Source of the DNA: Paraglomus occultum
Lineage: Eukaryota; Glomeromycota; Glomeromycetes; Paraglomerales; Paraglomeraceae
DNA: 10,483 bases
Direction: 5' to 3'
NCBI GenBank assembly: GCA_910592205.1
Contig: CAJVPJ010001322.1
Span: 1-10,483 of the forward strand
Shown piece after piece: positions 7,441-10,483 of this stretch. Within the stretch, counting starts at the first letter, position 1. Every line of letters starts with the position of its first letter. Both the position numbers and the translations under genes were made by a program. Under the pieces are notes generated by a model that worked only from the letters and a program-made list of their open reading frames with translations, made no database searches and had not been told where the DNA came from.

Positions 7441-10308
7441 ATAGAAATGGCTAATCTTACTCCACCGAGAATACCAGGATCACCGAGGTCAGACGATCAT
7501 GCACCCAGGACGTTCGCATCCGTCAGCCAATCGATTAGAAATAAAATACATAGAAATTCTGATTTATTGCTAAGAAATTCAATCGAATATGCATTAGACG
7601 AATCAAACCGATTTTATAATCAATCTCAACTTGAGTTAGCGATGGAAAGAGATAACACTCGAATCGCTATCGATGATGATATGAGCTGGCAAAACGCCAC
7701 TGCATATATATTGGATGATGCGGAGAAAAGCCGTAAAGGTGAAAAATTAATGCACATATTCTGGCGAGTCTATTATGCGAAAAATAAAACCCGGTTACTG
7801 TCAAAAATTTTTGCACTCAAGATTCTTTGTAATAAGTATAAAAATGAGGCCCAACCGCGCGCTATTTATATGGGAAATACAATAAATGGAAAAATAGAAC
7901 GAGGCTAGTCCGTGATGCTAATTTAGAATTGGAAGACCGAATTAATTTTTTAAACCAAATAATTTTTGATTTACAGAATAATATACCGCCTCAGAATCAA
8001 AACATGGCAACTTTATCTGATGTTATGACATCACTAGCACCAAATCTCGCCCAAATTCCGCAATACACAGGGCAAGAGCCACCGGATGATTATGTTAATA
8101 AAATCGAACAAGTTTTTTCATATGGAATATCCTTAAAAGTCAATGAGTTTAATGATGCAGTAAAAACCAATATTAATATCTTAAAGTCTAAAATGTCTGG
8201 TAAGTATGCACCAGTTCCCGCACAATATCCTCCTGGTACTGATATTAACACTCTTGCCTTATTCAGAAATTGGATTAGACACAGATATCATGAATTGACT
8301 TTAGGATCGCGTCAAGCCTCTTTTATCTTTATCAATATTAGCTCAAGAGAAATTTTTACTAACAGATACTCCAGAAACTTATGAAGAGAGAATCCGTCTG
8401 CTATTATTACAAACGCCAAATAATAATGCTGATGCTTTGGCAATATTGTGGAACCATTTGCCAGAAGAACTCTTTACACGAGTTAAGATTGCTAATCCAG
8501 GTGATATAAATGCATTCTTTACTGCTATCAAAAATACATGGCAAGAGCGAAAGCCTGCTACTTTTACATACAACGGGGGGCTTAATGGAACAGCACTTAT
8601 TTTGCCCAGTTCATTATCGCATATGCAAGAACAACCATTAGAATCAGCTCAGCAAGTTTCTCGAAATAAGAAGGCATACGAGCATTTGGAAATAATCGCT
8701 ATGAGATTAGGTTATCCAGATAATGCACCCCGTGACCCGGATGCTTTTGATAAATTTATCGAAGATGAATTAGAAAATCGATTGGGGTATGAAAATTACT
8801 ATATAAAGAAAATTAATACAATTAGAAAAGTTTCTGGTACAAAGCGATCTGTTCCAGCCATACAACAACAGAAGTTAGTTCGCAGTGGTACCACAGCTGT
8901 ACGGCACAAAAATACAAGGCAGACAAGGCGACGGGCCACTTCAAGAGTGAGTGGGAAACTGACTAAAAAGGCCAATTTTGCAGTAAGGTCTGAGGATGAA
9001 GAAGAATATTACTCTGATAGCTCGTCACCAACTTCTGAAGAATCGGAAGAGGAAGACTCTAGGAGAAAGCGGGTCTACAATTCATCAGATCAAGAAGAAA
9101 TTGACTCTGAAAACAATTTACGTCAGTCTTTCGGATTAAAAAAAAAAAGGTTCTAGAGGTAAATCTCGCAGCCTACGGCCAAAGCAGGAAAAAAAAAGCA
9201 ATCATCAGTAAATACTTCATCTACGGTAGCTGCAACTCAAAAAATATTCCGGGCATCTTCTAAGTCAATGGTAGAAGCGATGGTTAAAGAATGTCCCAAA
9301 CCTATTTTACCAGAAATTTTAGATTATTTGGGTAAAGTATATAACGGTTTGAAGGATAAGCTTCTAGTTAATTTTGCATCGAAATATTCCTCCAAGGAGA
9401 AAGAAGTAATTTGGAAAAATGTTACGGAATTTTATAACGATATTTTATTCCCTTTGATTGAAGCTGTCAATCGGATAAGTAAATCTAACGAACAACCCCA
9501 GCCTAATAAATTTTATTGAGGCTAAAGACCCTGATGATGTGGCGACAATATGCTGTAAGGTTGCGTCAATGACGATTCCACATGCATTGATCGATTCCGG
9601 TTCTAATGACTCACTTATTTCTGATGATATTGCAGAAGACATGGGACTTAAAATAGATACATCGAATACTCCACGCATTACTGGTGTTGCGAGCAAGGCT
9701 AACGTTTTAGGAACATCATATAATGTACCTGTGTCTATTAGCGACGGAATAAATACAATTTCGGTAAGTGAAAAGTTTTCAATTGTTAAAGCTGAAAAAA
9801 ATAGAGATGGAGATTGCAAGTCTCTAGTTCTATTTGGCAACCCTTTACTCAACAAGCTTGGATGGGAACCTATTGTTAATCGAGAGTTTAAGGCGACCCG
9901 CAATGGTGTGCATGTTACAATTCCACTTTCGGTACATAAATCCCAGCGCGAGGTTTTTACAGCAGAAAACTTGGACAATATTTCAGTGGTACCATCGCAG
10001 AAGGCTTTCGTCAATGATTTAGAATTAAAAAAAAATTGAGTGAGAACCGAAGGCTTCAAGCATCTGCCTCCCGAACATGTAAGTATTGTGGTAAGGAGTT
10101 TCGTTATCCTTCTATTCTCCAACGTCATTTGAAATTAAAAAACAAGTGTAGTATTCTGATAAATTCAAATAATTATCAGGTTAGTGATCAGGTTAGTGAT
10201 CGGGTTAGGGTTAGGGTTAGTGATCGGGTTAGTTTAGCAAGCAAAAAAAAATATATCACAGCGGTACCGCCAAAAAATTGTAGCCAAGGAAAAAATGGAT
10301 TAATCTAA
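7066..10308 (+). CDS. Gag-aspartic protease-zinc finger polyprotein, broken by single-base indels
   Basis: Read piecewise from the ATG at 7066 to the TAA at 10306-10308, about 1080 residues. Segments: 7066-7168, 7179-7389, 7397-7871, 7875-8320, 8325-9137, 9149-9188, 9198-9510, 9515-10026 and 10036-10308. The frame changes once at each of eight runs: A10 7169-7178, A7 7390-7396, G3 7872-7874, T4 8321-8324, A11 9138-9148, A9 9189-9197, T4 9511-9514 and A9 10027-10035. Implied changes are +1, -1, -1, +1, +1, -1, +1, -1, which sum to zero, and no other stop interrupts. Order: coiled coil (~1-125), helical domain (~127-305), Gag/capsid-like (~320-500), basic and acidic low-complexity stretch (~600-710), helical part (~727-815), retropepsin (~825-965), C2HC finger (~1004-1028) and a QVSD repeat. 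No reverse transcriptase follows. Some breaks could be programmed frameshifts, but their number argues against it. Confidence 0.68.
8026..8570 (+). other. Gag/capsid-like domain of the polyprotein
   Basis: Starts near IPQYTGQEPPDDYVNKIEQ, the 'F/Y-x-G...W/Y' opening often seen in retrotransposon Gag capsids. It continues through FRNWIRHRYHELTLG and then, after the T4 run at 8321-8324, TPETYEERIRLLLLQTPNNN and ILWNHLPEELFTRV, ending near FFTAIKNTWQERKP. The helical pattern and the 'LP.EL..R' block fit Ty3/Gypsy-type Gag. No CCHC knuckle follows; the next part is instead a basic stretch (RQTRRRATSRVSGK) and an acidic Ser/Glu stretch (EESEEEDSRRKR), which could take over nucleic-acid binding. 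Confidence 0.55.
9515..10039 (+). other. Retropepsin-like aspartic protease domain
   Basis: The active-site block ALIDSGSNDSLIS has its catalytic Asp codon at 9593-9595 (D-S-G). About 80 residues later comes LVLFGNPLLNKLGW, the hydrophobic-Gly block typical of single-domain retropepsins before the last helix. One copy of each motif means it must dimerise to be active, as retroviral and Ty3/Gypsy proteases do. It would cut the Gag polyprotein. No ATG opens this segment, so it is reached from gag across the T4 run at 9511-9514. Its own frame stops at 10037-10039, overlapping the zinc-finger frame at the A9 run. Confidence 0.78.
10036..10308 (+). other. C2HC zinc finger and repeat tail of the polyprotein
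   Basis: No ATG exists in this 90-codon frame, so it is most likely the continuation of the protease frame through the A9 run (10027-10035), one base back. The finger is CKYCGKEFRYPSILQRH followed by KNKC: Cys codons at 10078 and 10087, His at 10126, Cys at 10147, spacing C-x2-C-x12-H-x6-C. This is a classical C2H2-type finger with Cys as the fourth ligand. A Val-Ser-Asp repeat and a lysine-rich end follow. A C2H2-type finger after the protease, in the place where reverse transcriptase normally begins, is unusual. Confidence 0.55.
10179..10232 (+). repeat. GGTTAG/GGTTAGTGATCR tandem repeat with telomere-like core
   Basis: Fifty-four bases built of 12-mers GGTTAGTGATC(A/G) and 6-mers GGTTAG in the order 12, 12, 6, 6, 12, 6. 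The middle (10202-10216) equals two and a half TTAGGG telomere units. All units are multiples of three, so the coding frame is kept and gives QVSD/RVRV repeats. Confidence 0.8.
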
Positions 10309-10483
10309 CAAGTCAGAAACTCGAAGCTCCGCTTCCAAAAGGTCAGTTGCTTTGTTTTGAGTATTACATTGGTCTGCTATTTTTTTGTTGTGTTTAAGAC
10401 AAGAGCCCCCTCGCTTCAGTGGCTGGATGAACTAAAAATTTAATAAGCGAGTCTACTGTATATTAGTTTTTTCATATGAGTTG
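10309..10483. other. Non-coding right flank
   Basis: No gene seen. It holds a short hairpin, GAAGC-TCC-GCTTC (10323-10335), a T7 run, and the transposon-like terminus described separately (10410-10460). A conventional LTR could start here but cannot be recognised without the downstream sequence. Confidence 0.4.
10410..10460. mobile_element. Possible Tc1/mariner-type terminus ending in CTACTG-TA
   Basis: On the minus strand the sequence begins TACAGTAGACTCGCTTATTA; CAGT after a TA is the usual start of pogo/mariner termini. CTCGCTT (10410-10416) pairs with AAGCGAG (10445-10451), giving a sub-terminal 7-bp inverted repeat. The matching opposite end was not found in the window. It may be the end of a MITE, or the right end of the integrase/Gag element itself; both are unproven. 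Confidence 0.35.

Larger units (their letters stand above)
5199..10308. mobile_element. Integrase + Gag-protease element without a visible reverse transcriptase
   Basis: Four tightly packed genes on alternating strands form one unit: a zinc-knuckle protein (minus), a 119-aa protein (plus), a DDE integrase (minus) and a Gag-protease-zinc-finger polyprotein (plus). Spacers between them are 71, 11 and 20 bases. A retroviral-type integrase beside Gag and retropepsin suggests descent from an LTR-retroelement lineage. However, no reverse transcriptase or RNase H block (such as YxDD) appears on either strand. The integrase points away from gag-pro. The alternating compact layout resembles Polinton-like or virus-like DNA elements more than a retrotransposon transcript. 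The borders given are those of the genes plus the first GGTACC repeat; true ends, LTRs or TIRs were not identified, and RT could lie outside the window. Confidence 0.7.

Noticed and set aside
9445-10128. 227-codon minus-strand ORF opposite the protease
   Set aside because: The plus strand carries the DSG and LFGNPLL motifs; the antisense translation shows no family features.
10179-10232. Chromosome end or true telomere
   Set aside because: Only two and a half TTAGGG units, embedded in a coding repeat with 12-mer units and followed by more sequence.

Overview
The window looks like nuclear DNA of a filamentous fungus. It is AT-rich with long gene-poor spacers. Its one clear host gene is an intronless, secreted, Ser/Thr/Asn-rich Kre9/Knh1-type protein with a GPI signal. 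Such proteins are common in Mucoromycota, and the style of the gag/protease/integrase genes fits arbuscular mycorrhizal fungi (Glomeromycotina, Rhizophagus-like). That placement comes from memory of protein families, not from a search.

Layout. Positions 1-131 are the terminal repeat of a pogo/Tc1-mariner-type DNA transposon, ending at a TA. A decayed Tc1/mariner transposase fragment follows at about 361-652. From 653 to 2543 there is no convincing gene; the last ~200 bases look like a promoter (TATA-like motif, two short inverted repeats, a CT-rich leader). The GPI cell-wall protein gene is 2544-3230. From 3231 to 5275 is spacer with a 13-base C run, a 9-bp-stem hairpin and a doubtful short minus-strand ORF.

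From about 5276 to 10308 lies a compact mobile element. It has four genes on alternating strands: a 74-aa double zinc-knuckle protein (minus), a ~119-aa unknown protein (plus), a ~368-aa DDE integrase (minus) and a ~1080-aa Gag-protease-zinc-finger polyprotein (plus). Two head-to-head pairs have start codons separated by only 71 and 20 bases. The genes could supply DNA strand transfer (integrase), a particle or nucleoprotein shell (Gag) and its maturation (aspartic protease). I see no reverse transcriptase or RNase H, and the integrase runs opposite to gag-pro, so this is not a standard LTR retrotransposon.

The three longer genes of the element are broken only by apparent single-base length changes, 12 in all and nearly all in homopolymers. 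Within each of the two largest genes these sum to a whole number of codons, and I found no premature stop by substitution. This points to homopolymer errors in the read data, or to a very young copy, rather than long decay. The right edge (10309-10483) is non-coding and includes a second CAGT...TA transposon-like terminus at 10458; the far end of the main element was not identified.
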